Assembly (NCBI RefSeq): GCF_030209575.1
Contig: NZ_JARVRS010000001.1
Coordinates: 186,001 to 250,000 of the forward strand
Reading direction: 5' to 3'
Source of the DNA: Leifsonia sp. fls2-241-R2A-40a
GTDB taxonomy: Bacteria; Actinomycetota; Actinomycetes; Actinomycetales; Microbacteriaceae
DNA: 64,000 bases
In this document: one piece after another, positions 40,730-48,410 of the stretch
How positions within the stretch are numbered: the first letter of the stretch is position 1
Layout: each line of letters begins with the position of its first letter
Position numbers and translations under genes: made by a program
Notes under the pieces: generated by a model
What the model saw: the letters and a program-made list of their open reading frames with translations, nothing else
The model's database searches: none
What the model was told of the DNA's origin: nothing

Positions 40730-41794
40730 ATGCGACCCACCGCCTCGTCCCCGATCGCCCCGATGCTCGCGAAGGCGGTTCCAGCCGTCCCCGAGCCGGA
40801 GAGCGTGGCGGGCGGCCTCAGCTACGAGCCGAAGTGGGACGGGTTCCGTGCCATCGTCTACGCCGAGGGCGAGGGGTCGGTCGAGTCGGTTGAGATCGGC
40901 AGCCGCGGCTCCAAGATGCTGACGCGGTACTTCCCCGAACTCGTGGAGGCGTTCCGCCGCATCCTTCCCGGGCCGTGCGTCCTCGACGGCGAGATCGTGG
41001 TGCCGACGGGCGAGCCAGGGAACCAGCGGCTCGACTGGGAGGCGCTGTCGCAGCGCATCCACCCCGCCGCCAGCCGGGTGAAGCTGCTGTCCGAGCAGAC
41101 CCCTGCGACCTTCGTCGCGTTCGACCTGCTCGCGATCGGCGACGAGTCGTACGTCGACCGGCCGTTCTCGGAGCGGCGCGCCGCGCTGGAGGAGTTCGCC
41201 GGCGGCCTCGCGGACCCGATCGAGCTGACCCGCACGACGACGGATGTGGACCTCGCGCGGCGCTGGCTGGTCGAGTTCGAGGGGGCCGGGCTCGACGGCG
41301 TCGTGGCCAAGCCGTTCGCGGGCGTCTATGCGCCCAACAAGCGGACGATGCTCAAGATCAAGCACCACCGGACGGCGGACGTCGTCGCCCTCGGCTACCG
41401 CATCCACGCCAGCGGCCGGGGTGTCGGCTCCCTGCTCGTCGGGCTGTACGGCGACGACGGCGAGCTGCGCAACGTCGGCGGTGTGTCCGCGTTCAGCGAC
41501 GCCCGGCGCCTGGAGCTCATCGACGAGTTGGAGCCCCTGGTCGAGCGGGATGAGGACGGCCAAGCGGTCAAGGGCGCCACCGACCGGAGCCGTTTCTCGT
41601 CCAGCAAGGACGTCTCGTTCGTGCGCCTGCGACCCGAGCGCGTGCTGGAGGTGCGCTACGACCAGATGGAAGGGATGCGGTTCCGCCACACCGCGCAGTT
41701 CGAGCGCTGGCGTCCCGACCGCGAGGCCCGCTCCTGCACCTTCGAGCAGCTCGACCGTCCGATCGCCTACGACCTCGGCGACGTGCTGACCTGA
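40730..41794 (+). CDS. ATP-dependent DNA ligase (LigC type)
   Basis: A 354-residue ATP-dependent ligase. The adenylated lysine is in EPKWDGFRA (Lys35), followed by motif III-like FVAFDLLAIG, motif IV LDGVVAKP and motif V MLKIKHHRTADVVALG, then a C-terminal OB domain with RPERVLEVRYDQMEG. There is no N-terminal DNA-binding domain, which matches mycobacterial LigC rather than LigB. It faces a LigD-type polymerase domain gene tail to tail. The two activities are fused in LigD of many bacteria and here are separate proteins. Confidence 0.92.
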   Translation: MRPTASSPIAPMLAKAVPAVPEPESVAGGLSYEPKWDGFRAIVYAEGEGSVESVEIGSRGSKMLTRYFPELVEAFRRILPGPCVLDGEIVVPTGEPGNQRLDWEALSQRIHPAASRVKLLSEQTPATFVAFDLLAIGDESYVDRPFSERRAALEEFAGGLADPIELTRTTTDVDLARRWLVEFEGAGLDGVVAKPFAGVYAPNKRTMLKIKHHRTADVVALGYRIHASGRGVGSLLVGLYGDDGELRNVGGVSAFSDARRLELIDELEPLVERDEDGQAVKGATDRSRFSSSKDVSFVRLRPERVLEVRYDQMEGMRFRHTAQFERWRPDREARSCTFEQLDRPIAYDLGDVLT

Positions 41795-41850
41795 GGCGCG
41801 TGGGCGCCGCGGCGAAGCCAACGTCGGATGCGCAGGCTCACATCTCCGAC

Positions 41851-41872
41851 GGCCCGCGGCGTGCGGCGGGCC
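41851..41872. terminator. Hairpin between convergent ligase and polymerase-domain genes
   Basis: Perfect 7-bp stem ggcccgc/gcgggcc with an 8-base loop in the 85-base gap between the two stop codons; it could serve both directions. Confidence 0.6.
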
Positions 41873-41879
41873 GCCCGCG

Positions 41880-42899
41880 CTACGCCTTCTTCGCGCGGCT
41901 GGGTTGCACGCGCGGCGGCTCGCCCGGCATCTTCGGGTAGTCGGGCGGGAACGGCAGTTCGCCGAGGCCGTTCTCCAGGTCCCGTTCCCACCAGCCGAGG
42001 AGCGCGTCGATCGTCCCGGGGTCCGCACCGAAGTGCTCCCACGGGTCACCGAGGGTGCGCAGGCGCTCCGGCATGGTCAGCACGGTGAACTGCTCCGGCG
42101 AGACGTGCTCCAGCTCGTCCCAGGTGATCGGCGCGGAGACCGAGGCGTGGGGCAGCGCACGCGGACTGTACGCTCCGGCCATCGTGCGGTCACGGTTGGC
42201 CTGGTTGAAGTCCACGAAGACGCGTTCGCCGCGCTCCTCCTTCCACCAGGCGGTGGTCACCCGGTCGGGCATCCGCCGCTCCAGCTCGCGCGCGGCGGCG
42301 ATGACCGCGTGCCGAACATCGAGGAACTCGCGCTGGGGAACGATCGGGGCGAAGACATGGAGTCCGCGGTTGCCCGAGGTCTTGATGAAGGCGGTCAGTC
42401 CGGCCTCCTGCAGCACCTTCCGCAGCTCGATCGCGGGAGCGACGGCCTCCGCGAAGCCCGTGCCGGGCTGGGGGTCCAGGTCGATGCGCAGCTGGTCGGG
42501 GTTGTCGGAGTCCTCCGCGCGCGACGGCCAGGGGTGGAACACCACCGTGTTCATCTGCGCCGCCCACACCGCCGCGGCGGGCTCGTCGATGACGAGCTGC
42601 GGATGCGACCGCGCGCTCGGGTAGGTGACCGGCACCGACCGGACGTAGTCGGGCGTCCCGCGCGGCGGGTTCTTCGAGAAGAACTGCTCTCCGTCGATCC
42701 CCTCCGGGAAACGCTGCAGCGAGACCGGCCGGTCGCCGTTGGCGCGCACGAACGCCTCCCCGACCTCGACCAGGTAGTTCGCCAGGTCGAGCTTGGTGAT
42801 CCCCGGCTCGGGGAAGATCACGCGGCCGGGACTGGAGATGCGCACCTCCCGGTCGCCGTGCGGACCCGGGACGGTGAGCACAACCGCGTCGCCTGCCAT
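41880..42899 (-). CDS. LigD-type polymerase/primase domain protein
   Basis: A 339-residue archaeo-eukaryotic primase-fold polymerase of the LigD PolDom family, which fills gaps with ribonucleotides during end joining. Catalytic acids lie in LRIDLDPQPG (DxD); other family features are NPPRGTPDYV, WAAQMNTVVFHPW, FIKTSGNRGLHVFAPI and FVDFNQANRDRTMAGAYS. The ATG is leaderless by layout, with TACGGT 6 bases upstream. The nuclease and ligase domains of LigD are not attached; the ligase is the convergent neighbour. No Ku gene is seen in the window. Confidence 0.93.
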   Translation of the reverse strand: MAGDAVVLTVPGPHGDREVRISSPGRVIFPEPGITKLDLANYLVEVGEAFVRANGDRPVSLQRFPEGIDGEQFFSKNPPRGTPDYVRSVPVTYPSARSHPQLVIDEPAAAVWAAQMNTVVFHPWPSRAEDSDNPDQLRIDLDPQPGTGFAEAVAPAIELRKVLQEAGLTAFIKTSGNRGLHVFAPIVPQREFLDVRHAVIAAARELERRMPDRVTTAWWKEERGERVFVDFNQANRDRTMAGAYSPRALPHASVSAPITWDELEHVSPEQFTVLTMPERLRTLGDPWEHFGADPGTIDALLGWWERDLENGLGELPFPPDYPKMPGEPPRVQPSRAKKA

Positions 42900-42905
42900 G
42901 GCACC

Positions 42906-42911
42906 ACCGTA
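42906..42911 (-). promoter_or_regulatory. Leaderless-type -10 box for the polymerase-domain gene
   Basis: TACGGT on the minus strand, 6 bases before the ATG. Confidence 0.5.
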
Positions 42912-42990
42912 CCGCCCGAACCGAGGGTGACGGCGATGTGAATTCCTTGTGGGATCGCGCGGGCCAGCTTGAGCGCGGCGGGAAGTGGGA

Positions 42991-42996
42991 CAGAAT
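42991..42996 (+). promoter_or_regulatory. -10 box for the 43055 phosphodiesterase-like gene
   Basis: CAGAAT, about 58 bases before the ATG. The leader ends in GAAGAGG, a usable ribosome site 3-4 bases before the start. Confidence 0.4.
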
Positions 42997-43054
42997 GGCA
43001 GAGCGGGGCGCGCATCCGTGCCGACCGCGACCGAGGTCCTTCGAGAAGAGGTGC

Positions 43055-43732
43055 ATGACCCTGAGGATCGTGAGCTACAACCTCCGCAAGCACGCGGCCA
43101 GCGGCGAATTGATGGGGATCGCGGAGACGTACGGCGTCGACGTGCTGTGTCTGCAGGAGGTCGACAGCGAGGCACTGCCCGAGCGTCTGCACGACCTGGT
43201 TCTTGCCGACACCACCCGGGCGAACCGGCTGGGTCTCGCCATCTACATCCGCGACGACCGGTACGAGATCCTGCACAGCCAGGTCTTCGCCGTGCAGAAG
43301 TCGCTGCACGACCGCGTGCTCGCACCGGCGAACGAGCGCCTGCTCGCGGTCCACCTGCGCGACCGCGACAACGGCGAGGACATCCTGGTCGGCTCGTTCC
43401 ACGCCGCACCCCTCACGGCCCTCAACTCGCTGCGGCGCAAGCAGATCGCCGCCGCCCACGACGGGATGCGCTCCCTCTCCCCCGACACGCCCGCCGTCAT
43501 GGTGGGCGACTTCAACTACCCGTGGTTCATCCGTGGGCTGGAGCGGCACCTCACCACGTCCGGCTACACGCTGAAGCGCACCACGCAGCCGACCTACCTG
43601 CGGTACAAGTTCTTCTCGGGCTACTTCGACTTCGTCACCTCCACCGGTTTCGAGATCGAGCGGGTGGATGTGCTGCCCGCGGGCGCCTCCGACCACCGCC
43701 CGATCCGGCTGGACGCCGAACTCGTCGCCTGA
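43055..43732 (+). CDS. Endonuclease/exonuclease/phosphatase family protein
   Basis: A 225-residue protein of the DNase I-like EEP fold. Motifs: LRIVSYNLRKH (3-13), VDVLCLQEVDSE with the metal glutamate, a central SFHAAPLTALNSLRRKQ, VMVGDFNYPW with the catalytic Asp-x-Asn, and the terminal SDHRPIRLDAEL histidine motif. The fold acts on phosphodiester or phosphomonoester bonds in DNA, lipids or sugars. The ATG giving MTLRIVSYNL is chosen from fold start and a nearby AAGAGG. Substrate is unknown; the neighbouring DNA-repair genes face elsewhere. Confidence 0.88.
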   Translation: MTLRIVSYNLRKHAASGELMGIAETYGVDVLCLQEVDSEALPERLHDLVLADTTRANRLGLAIYIRDDRYEILHSQVFAVQKSLHDRVLAPANERLLAVHLRDRDNGEDILVGSFHAAPLTALNSLRRKQIAAAHDGMRSLSPDTPAVMVGDFNYPWFIRGLERHLTTSGYTLKRTTQPTYLRYKFFSGYFDFVTSTGFEIERVDVLPAGASDHRPIRLDAELVA

Positions 43733-43759
43733 CGTGCGCCGGCCGTCGGTCCGCCCTGG

Positions 43760-43765
43760 CAGGAT
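43760..43765 (+). promoter_or_regulatory. Leaderless-type -10 box for the cysteine hydrolase gene
   Basis: CAGGAT, 6 bases before the GTG start. The same CAGGAT-to-GTG layout recurs at the Nudix gene (47981-47996). Confidence 0.45.
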
Positions 43766-43771
43766 GGGCAC

Positions 43772-44314
43772 GTGACCGACGCCGTCCCCTCCGCCCTGCT
43801 CGTCATCGACCTGCAGAACGGCGTGCTGCCCGGCTGCTTCGACGCCGAGGGAGTGCTCGCCCGCACGATCGCCCTGGTCGACCGTGCCCGCTCCGCAGGG
43901 ACCCCCGTGGTGTGGGTGCAGCACGAGGAGGACGGCATGGAGGAGGGCTCGGACGCCTGGCAGCTGGTCGACGGCCTGGTGCCCGCCGACGGCGAGCCGC
44001 GCATCCACAAGCACTACCGCGACGCGTTCGCCGACACCGAGTTGGATGAGGTGCTCGAGCGTCTCGACGTCGGGCGCCTGGTCGTCGCGGGCGCGCAGAG
44101 CGACTACTGCGTGCGGACCACCGCGCAGAGCGCCGCCGTCCGCGGCTTCGACGTGACGCTGGTGTCAGACGCGCACACCACGACCGACACCGAGTGGGAC
44201 GGCGTGGAGGTCACCGGCCGCCAGATCGTGGCGCACACGAACCGCTACTTCGACGGCCTGCGCTATCCCGGCCAGCTGTTCGCTGCCGTCCCCGCCGCGG
44301 AGGTCGACCTCTAA
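43772..44314 (+). CDS. Isochorismatase-family cysteine hydrolase
   Basis: A 180-residue hydrolase with the full catalytic triad of the family: Asp13 in LVIDLQNGV, Lys80 in [10 protein letters not shown] and Cys113 in [11 protein letters not shown], the last preceded by the cis-peptide glycine/alanine. These enzymes hydrolyse amides or vinyl ethers such as nicotinamide, N-carbamoyl compounds or isochorismate; the substrate cannot be fixed here. The GTG start is leaderless by layout. It stands alone between a phosphodiesterase-like gene and the lipase maturation factor gene. Confidence 0.9.
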   Translation: MTDAVPSALLVIDLQNGVLPGCFDAEGVLARTIALVDRARSAGTPVVWVQHEEDGMEEGSDAWQLVDGLVPADGEPRIHKHYRDAFADTELDEVLERLDVGRLVVAGAQSDYCVRTTAQSAAVRGFDVTLVSDAHTTTDTEWDGVEVTGRQIVAHTNRYFDGLRYPGQLFAAVPAAEVDL

Positions 44315-44334
44315 CGACGGGCACGCCCCGGGCG

Positions 44335-44340
44335 TACGGT
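44335..44340 (+). promoter_or_regulatory. -10 box for the lipase maturation factor gene
   Basis: TACGGT, 29 bases before the ATG, leaving a short leader with GCGAGG as ribosome site 8 bases before the start. Confidence 0.45.
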
Positions 44341-44369
44341 GAGCACCATCCGACGGCGAGGTGGTGTCG

Positions 44370-45824
44370 ATGGAGTTCCCGGGATGGCTGACCGGGTGGC
44401 TGGCCGGCGACGACTACACGATCGCGCGTGAGATCCTCGAGCGGGGTGTGGCGGCGCTGTACCTGGTCGCCTTCGTGTCGGCGGTGAACCAGTTCCCGGC
44501 GTTGCTCGGCGACAACGGGCTGCTCCCGGCGCGACGCTTCCTGCGGCACCCCTACGGGCGCAAGCAGCCGACGCTCTTCCGCCGGCGGTACTCCGACCGC
44601 CTGCTGCGGGCGGTGGCCTGGACGGGCGCCGGCCTGTCGGCCCTCATCGTCGCGGGGGTCGTCCAGCTCGCGCCGACCTACGTCTTCGTCCCGGTCCTCC
44701 TCATCGTCTGGTTCCTGTACCTCTCCATCGTGAACATCGGGCAGACCTTCTACGGCTTCGGCTGGGAGAGCCTGATCTGCGAGGCCGGGTTCGTCGTCGC
44801 CTTCCTGGGCGCGTGGGACACCGCTCCCCCGATCACCATCGTCTTCTTCGTGCGCTGGCTGGTGTTCCGGCTGGAGTTCGGGGCCGGGATGATCAAGATG
44901 CGCGGCGACCGGTCGTGGCGCGACCTCACCGCGCTGTACTACCACCACGAGACCCAGCCGATGCCGAACCCGGTGAGCCGGACCGCGCACCTGCTTCCGA
45001 AGTGGTTCCACCGGGTGGAGGTGCTGGGCAACCACTTCGCGCAGCTGATCGTGCCGTGGTTCCTGTTCGCCCCGCAGCCGGTCGCCGGCGTGGCCGCGGC
45101 CGTCATGATCCTGACGCAGCTGTGGCTCGTGATCACGGGCAACTTCGCGTGGCTCAACTGGATCACCATCGTCCTCGCCTTCGCCGGCATCAGCGACTCG
45201 GTCTTCTCCTGGCTGCTGGGCGGCCGGCCGGTCGGCGGGATCGGCGCGCCGGAGGTGCCGCTCTGGTACGCCGTCGTCGCCCTCGCCGCGACGGTGTTCC
45301 TGCTGGTGCTCAGCTGGCCGCCTCTCAAGAACCTGTTCTCGAGGCGTCAGCTGATGAACGCCAGCTTCAACCGGTGGCACCTGGTCAACGCCTACGGCGC
45401 TTTCGGGAGCGTGACGAAAGAGCGGTTCGAGGTGGTCGTCGAGGGCACCGCGGACGACCCGGGCGACCCGGCGGCGCAGTGGGCGGAGTACGGCTTCAAG
45501 GGGAAGCCCGGCGAGCCCCGCCGCGTGCCCCGCCAGTTCGCGCCGTACCACCTGCGGCTGGATTGGCTGATGTGGTTCCTCGCGCTCGGCTCGCGCGACT
45601 CCCCGTGGTTCGAGGTCTTCCTGCTGCGGCTGCTGGAGGCGGACCGCCCGACGCTGAAGCTGCTGCGCCACGATCCGTTCGCGGGAGAGCCGCCGCGGGC
45701 GATCCGGGCTCGGATGTTCCTGTACCGCTTCAGCACGCGCGCCGAGAAGCGCGAGACCGGCGACGTGTGGGTGCGCTCGGAGGTCGGCGACTTCGTCCCT
45801 CCGGTCAGCCTGCGCAGCGGCTAG
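44370..45824 (+). CDS. Lipase maturation factor (LMF) family membrane protein
   Basis: A 484-residue multi-pass membrane protein. About eight helices (first at about 22-42) are interleaved with motifs of the animal LMF1/LMF2 family: FRLEFGAGMIKMRGDRSWRD, YYHHETQPMPNP, WHLVNAYGAFG, EYGFKGKPG and FAPYHLRLDWLMWF. In vertebrates LMF1 helps lipases fold in the ER; the bacterial role is unknown, presumably at the cytoplasmic membrane. GTG codons at 44361 and 44364 are possible alternative starts. The stop codon overlaps that of the convergent gene in the shared bases CTAG. Confidence 0.9.
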   Translation: MEFPGWLTGWLAGDDYTIAREILERGVAALYLVAFVSAVNQFPALLGDNGLLPARRFLRHPYGRKQPTLFRRRYSDRLLRAVAWTGAGLSALIVAGVVQLAPTYVFVPVLLIVWFLYLSIVNIGQTFYGFGWESLICEAGFVVAFLGAWDTAPPITIVFFVRWLVFRLEFGAGMIKMRGDRSWRDLTALYYHHETQPMPNPVSRTAHLLPKWFHRVEVLGNHFAQLIVPWFLFAPQPVAGVAAAVMILTQLWLVITGNFAWLNWITIVLAFAGISDSVFSWLLGGRPVGGIGAPEVPLWYAVVALAATVFLLVLSWPPLKNLFSRRQLMNASFNRWHLVNAYGAFGSVTKERFEVVVEGTADDPGDPAAQWAEYGFKGKPGEPRRVPRQFAPYHLRLDWLMWFLALGSRDSPWFEVFLLRLLEADRPTLKLLRHDPFAGEPPRAIRARMFLYRFSTRAEKRETGDVWVRSEVGDFVPPVSLRSG

Positions 45825-46447
45825 TAGCCGGTGCGCTGCTCCTCGAGCTTCGCCAGGTCGCGCCAGATCAGCAGCTTCAGCCGTGCCGGCTTCTCCCGCT
45901 CGTAGTCGTCCTTCAGCGCCTCGGCTCCGGAGAACGCATCCAGCCCCGCCTCGATCGCCCGGCCGACCTCGTCCCAGGCGTCCGTGCGGCCGCGCTCGAC
46001 GAGCGCATCCAGTTCCTCCGGCGAGTCGGCCTTCGCCCGCAGCGCGGTGGCCAGAGCGATGGCCGCATCCCGTCGCAGCCTCAGGTTGTCGACGTCCACC
46101 TTGCGGTAGTCGTGCGGGTGCATGGCGTCGCCGCCGAGCTGCTCCGCCGCCGCCAGCTCCTCCTCGATGCGGCCTGCTGCGACGCCCTGCTCGGACGCCA
46201 GCTCCCGCAGCATCGCCGCCGCCTCCATCGCGTGCATCATCGGATCGTACGAGTTGCCGTACTGGATGGTGTCGACGACGATGTGGTTCTTGACCGACAT
46301 GCGCGTGGCGTATTCCGCGAGCAGCATGCCTTCCTCGACGGACTGGTCGAGGGTGGGCGCGACAGGCTCCGGCAGGGCGTCTTCATCGAACGGACGCGTG
46401 CGCGTCGTCTTCTCGACGCTCCTGCGGAACCACTTCGGCCAGCGCAT
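45821..46447 (-). CDS. Conserved actinobacterial protein of unknown function
   Basis: A 208-residue soluble, acidic, mostly helical protein. It starts MRWPKWFRRSVEKTTRTRPFD, a basic amphipathic N-terminus, followed by a helical region with QYGNSYDPMMHAMEAAAML and MHPHDYRKVDVDNLRLRRD. AGGAG stands 4 bases before the ATG. It ends face to face with the LMF gene, the two stop codons sharing CTAG. I do not recognise a family; the basic front could touch membrane or nucleic acid. Confidence 0.75.
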   Translation of the reverse strand: MRWPKWFRRSVEKTTRTRPFDEDALPEPVAPTLDQSVEEGMLLAEYATRMSVKNHIVVDTIQYGNSYDPMMHAMEAAAMLRELASEQGVAAGRIEEELAAAEQLGGDAMHPHDYRKVDVDNLRLRRDAAIALATALRAKADSPEELDALVERGRTDAWDEVGRAIEAGLDAFSGAEALKDDYEREKPARLKLLIWRDLAKLEEQRTGY

Positions 46448-46512
46448 GGAACTCCTCGAACCGGCGCCCGATCCGGCGCCTCCCTCCATTCTGTCCGATC
46501 GGGGGCGACGGG

Positions 46513-46899
46513 TCAGCGGCCGGCGAAGAATGCGTTCGCGCGGCGCGTGAAGAGCAGGATGAGGATGAGCGCGGACCACAGGATCTGGATGGTGCCGCTG
46601 ACCAGCTGCAGCGTGAACAGCATCAGCACACCGTTGACGATGTCGATGATCATGACGACCGCCACGATCACGCGCGAGACCGAACTCCCGCGCAGCAGCC
46701 CGCGGGCGACGATGACCGTGACGATGCCGAGCAGGATCGAGATGATGGCCGCGGTGGTGATCCCCCCGATCGCCCCGGAGTTCGACCCGGCCATCTGGTC
46801 GCGGGTGAGCAGGATGATGACGCCGCCGATGATGTTCAGGATGCCGTTGATGTAGGTGAGGACGGCCACCAGCGTGACCGATCCGGGACGTGTCGCCAT
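46513..46899 (-). CDS. Four-helix membrane protein (DUF7144-like)
   Basis: A 128-residue integral membrane protein with four predicted helices in TLVAVLTYINGILNIIGGVI, TAAIISILLGIVTVIVARGLL, IVAVVMIIDIVNGVLMLFTL and ILWSALILILLFT, and an N-terminal MATRPGSVTLV. Such small proteins are common in actinobacteria and lack a known role. AGGAG lies 5 bases before the ATG. It is divergent from the DUF1905 gene. Confidence 0.82.
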   Translation of the reverse strand: MATRPGSVTLVAVLTYINGILNIIGGVIILLTRDQMAGSNSGAIGGITTAAIISILLGIVTVIVARGLLRGSSVSRVIVAVVMIIDIVNGVLMLFTLQLVSGTIQILWSALILILLFTRRANAFFAGR

Positions 46900-46952
46900 G
46901 TCGTCTCCTCTGCTTCGTCCGCCTGCGCTTCTCCGCCGGCCGGTTCACCCGG

Positions 46953-46958
46953 TAGCTT
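46953..46958 (+). promoter_or_regulatory. Leaderless-type -10 box for the DUF1905 gene
   Basis: TAGCTT, 7 bases before the ATG at 46966. This spacing favours that ATG over the in-frame ATG 9 bases upstream, which lies inside the box region. Confidence 0.55.
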
Positions 46959-46965
46959 GGCGGAT

Positions 46966-47265
46966 ATGGCCGGTTACCGCTACGAGTTCGAGACGGAACT
47001 CTTCCGCTGGGCGTCGCGCCGGGAGCTCTGGGTGTTCGCCCGGCTTCCGCTGGACGTCTCGGAGGAGATCCGGTTGCAGCCGCATCCACCCGCCGGCTTC
47101 GACTCGGTGAAGGTGTCGGTGACGCTGGGCGGGTCGCGCTGGTCGACGTCGATCTTCCCGGAGTCGGACGGCAGCTACGTCGTTCCGATCAAGAGCTCGG
47201 TGCGCCGGACGGAGGGCGTCGAGCTCGGCGACCGCGTGCGGATCGGCGTCGAGACGCAGCTCTGA
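46966..47265 (+). CDS. DUF1905 family protein
   Basis: A 99-residue beta-barrel protein. The family pattern is clear: YRYEFETELFRWASRRELWVFARLP, a charged turn, KVSVTLGGSRWSTSIFP and YVVPIKSSVRRTEGVELGD. The fold resembles OB-like barrels; the role is unknown, though the domain is sometimes joined to a YdeI/OmpD-type domain. Ends 14 bases before the convergent DUF1345 gene. Confidence 0.85.
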   Translation: MAGYRYEFETELFRWASRRELWVFARLPLDVSEEIRLQPHPPAGFDSVKVSVTLGGSRWSTSIFPESDGSYVVPIKSSVRRTEGVELGDRVRIGVETQL

Positions 47266-47279
47266 GGCGGGTCGCCCGG

Positions 47280-47957
47280 CTACTTCCCCGTCGACATGAT
47301 CGTGTTGAGCGCGAGCACGATGACGAGGCCGTTGAAGAAGTAGCTCAGCACCGAGTGCCAGACGATGGTCCACCGCATCCGGGTGCTCCGCACCTCCACG
47401 TCGGAGGCGGCGAACGTGGTGCCGAGCGTGTAGGCGAAGTAGACGAAGTCGATGAACCGGGGATGGTCGGTGCCCGGGAACCGCAGCATCGGCTCGTCGG
47501 CCGACCAGAACCGCTGGTAGTAGATCTGCGCGAAGCCCCAGTGGAAGAACCCCCACGCGAGCAGCATCGCCCACACGCCGACGACATCCATCAGCGACCC
47601 GGTCTGGGGATCGTTGTGGGGTCCGAGCACCTCGAAGGCGGCGGTGAACCCGATGAGGCTGGCGAAGATCGTCGCGGTCATCGAGACGAGCCGGGCGATC
47701 CTCCCGGTCTCCCAGCGCGCCGGGCGGCGCCCGTCGACCGACGGCTGCTTCGCCACGCGTCCCAGCACGATCAGGGTGGTGATCTCGTACAGCGTGCCGA
47801 TGGCGCACCAGATCCCGAGCAGGAGCAGAGTGGAGGCGTCGTCCTCGGCGAAGATCACGACCCACACGCCGACCACGATCATCACGAGCTGGACCATCAG
47901 GCTGGCGACGAAACCGACCACGACCGACGGCCGCCGTGCGGGCAGGGTCTGCGACAT
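47280..47957 (-). CDS. DUF1345 family membrane protein
   Basis: A 225-residue integral membrane protein with about five or six helices. The family's conserved core is visible: [14 protein letters not shown], a [20 protein letters not shown] stretch and a C-terminal [19 protein letters not shown]. The role is unknown. The ATG is leaderless by layout (TAGCAT 6 bases upstream). It is divergent from the Nudix gene, the two starts being only 36 bases apart with back-to-back -10 boxes. Confidence 0.87.
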   Translation of the reverse strand: MSQTLPARRPSVVVGFVASLMVQLVMIVVGVWVVIFAEDDASTLLLLGIWCAIGTLYEITTLIVLGRVAKQPSVDGRRPARWETGRIARLVSMTATIFASLIGFTAAFEVLGPHNDPQTGSLMDVVGVWAMLLAWGFFHWGFAQIYYQRFWSADEPMLRFPGTDHPRFIDFVYFAYTLGTTFAASDVEVRSTRMRWTIVWHSVLSYFFNGLVIVLALNTIMSTGK

Positions 47958-47963
47958 ACCTGG

Positions 47964-47969
47964 ATGCTA
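47964..47969 (-). promoter_or_regulatory. Leaderless-type -10 box for the DUF1345 gene
   Basis: TAGCAT on the minus strand, 6 bases before the ATG; it lies 11 bases from the divergent Nudix -10 box. Confidence 0.5.
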
Positions 47970-47980
47970 GCGGTGCGGGG

Positions 47981-47986
47981 CAGGAT
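47981..47986 (+). promoter_or_regulatory. Leaderless-type -10 box for the Nudix gene
   Basis: CAGGAT, 7 bases before the GTG at 47994. It overlaps an in-frame ATG (47985), which is therefore the less likely start. Confidence 0.45.
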
Positions 47987-47993
47987 GGGAGTC

Positions 47994-48410
47994 GTGCAGC
48001 CGCTCCTCGTCGTCGCCGCCGTCCTCCGCGACGGCGGGCTCGTTCTCGCCTGCCGCCGCGCGCCCGGGAAGGACGCGGCCGGGCGCTGGGAGTTCCCCGG
48101 CGGCAAGGTGGAGCCGGGCGAGACGCCCGAGGCCGCGCTGGAACGGGAGATCCGGGAGGAGCTGGGGGTCGCGATCCGCGTCGGCGGCCTGATCGACCGC
48201 ACGGTGACCGCGCGGGTGGACGGGCGCGACATCGACCTCGCCTGCTACGACTGCACGCTTCTCGCCGGACGACCGACGGCGAGCACGGATCACGACGAGC
48301 TGCGCTGGCTGCCCGTCGGCGAGCTCGCCGGTCTGGGGTGGGCGGACGCCGACCTCCCGGTGGTCCGGCTGCTGACGGCATCCACGGTGACACAGGAGGA
48401 GGACGCGTGA
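47994..48410 (+). CDS. mutT: Nudix hydrolase, MutT (8-oxo-dGTP diphosphatase) type
   Basis: A 138-residue Nudix protein. The box runs GGKVEPGETPEAALEREI then REELG, a perfect GX5EX7REUXEEXGU. The approach WEFPGGKVE and the early VAAVLRDGGLVLACRRA match MutT-like sanitising enzymes that remove 8-oxo-dGTP. The GTG start is set by promoter spacing; an ATG three codons earlier would add only three residues. The stop overlaps the start of the dehydrogenase gene (GTGA). Confidence 0.88.
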   Translation: MQPLLVVAAVLRDGGLVLACRRAPGKDAAGRWEFPGGKVEPGETPEAALEREIREELGVAIRVGGLIDRTVTARVDGRDIDLACYDCTLLAGRPTASTDHDELRWLPVGELAGLGWADADLPVVRLLTASTVTQEEDA

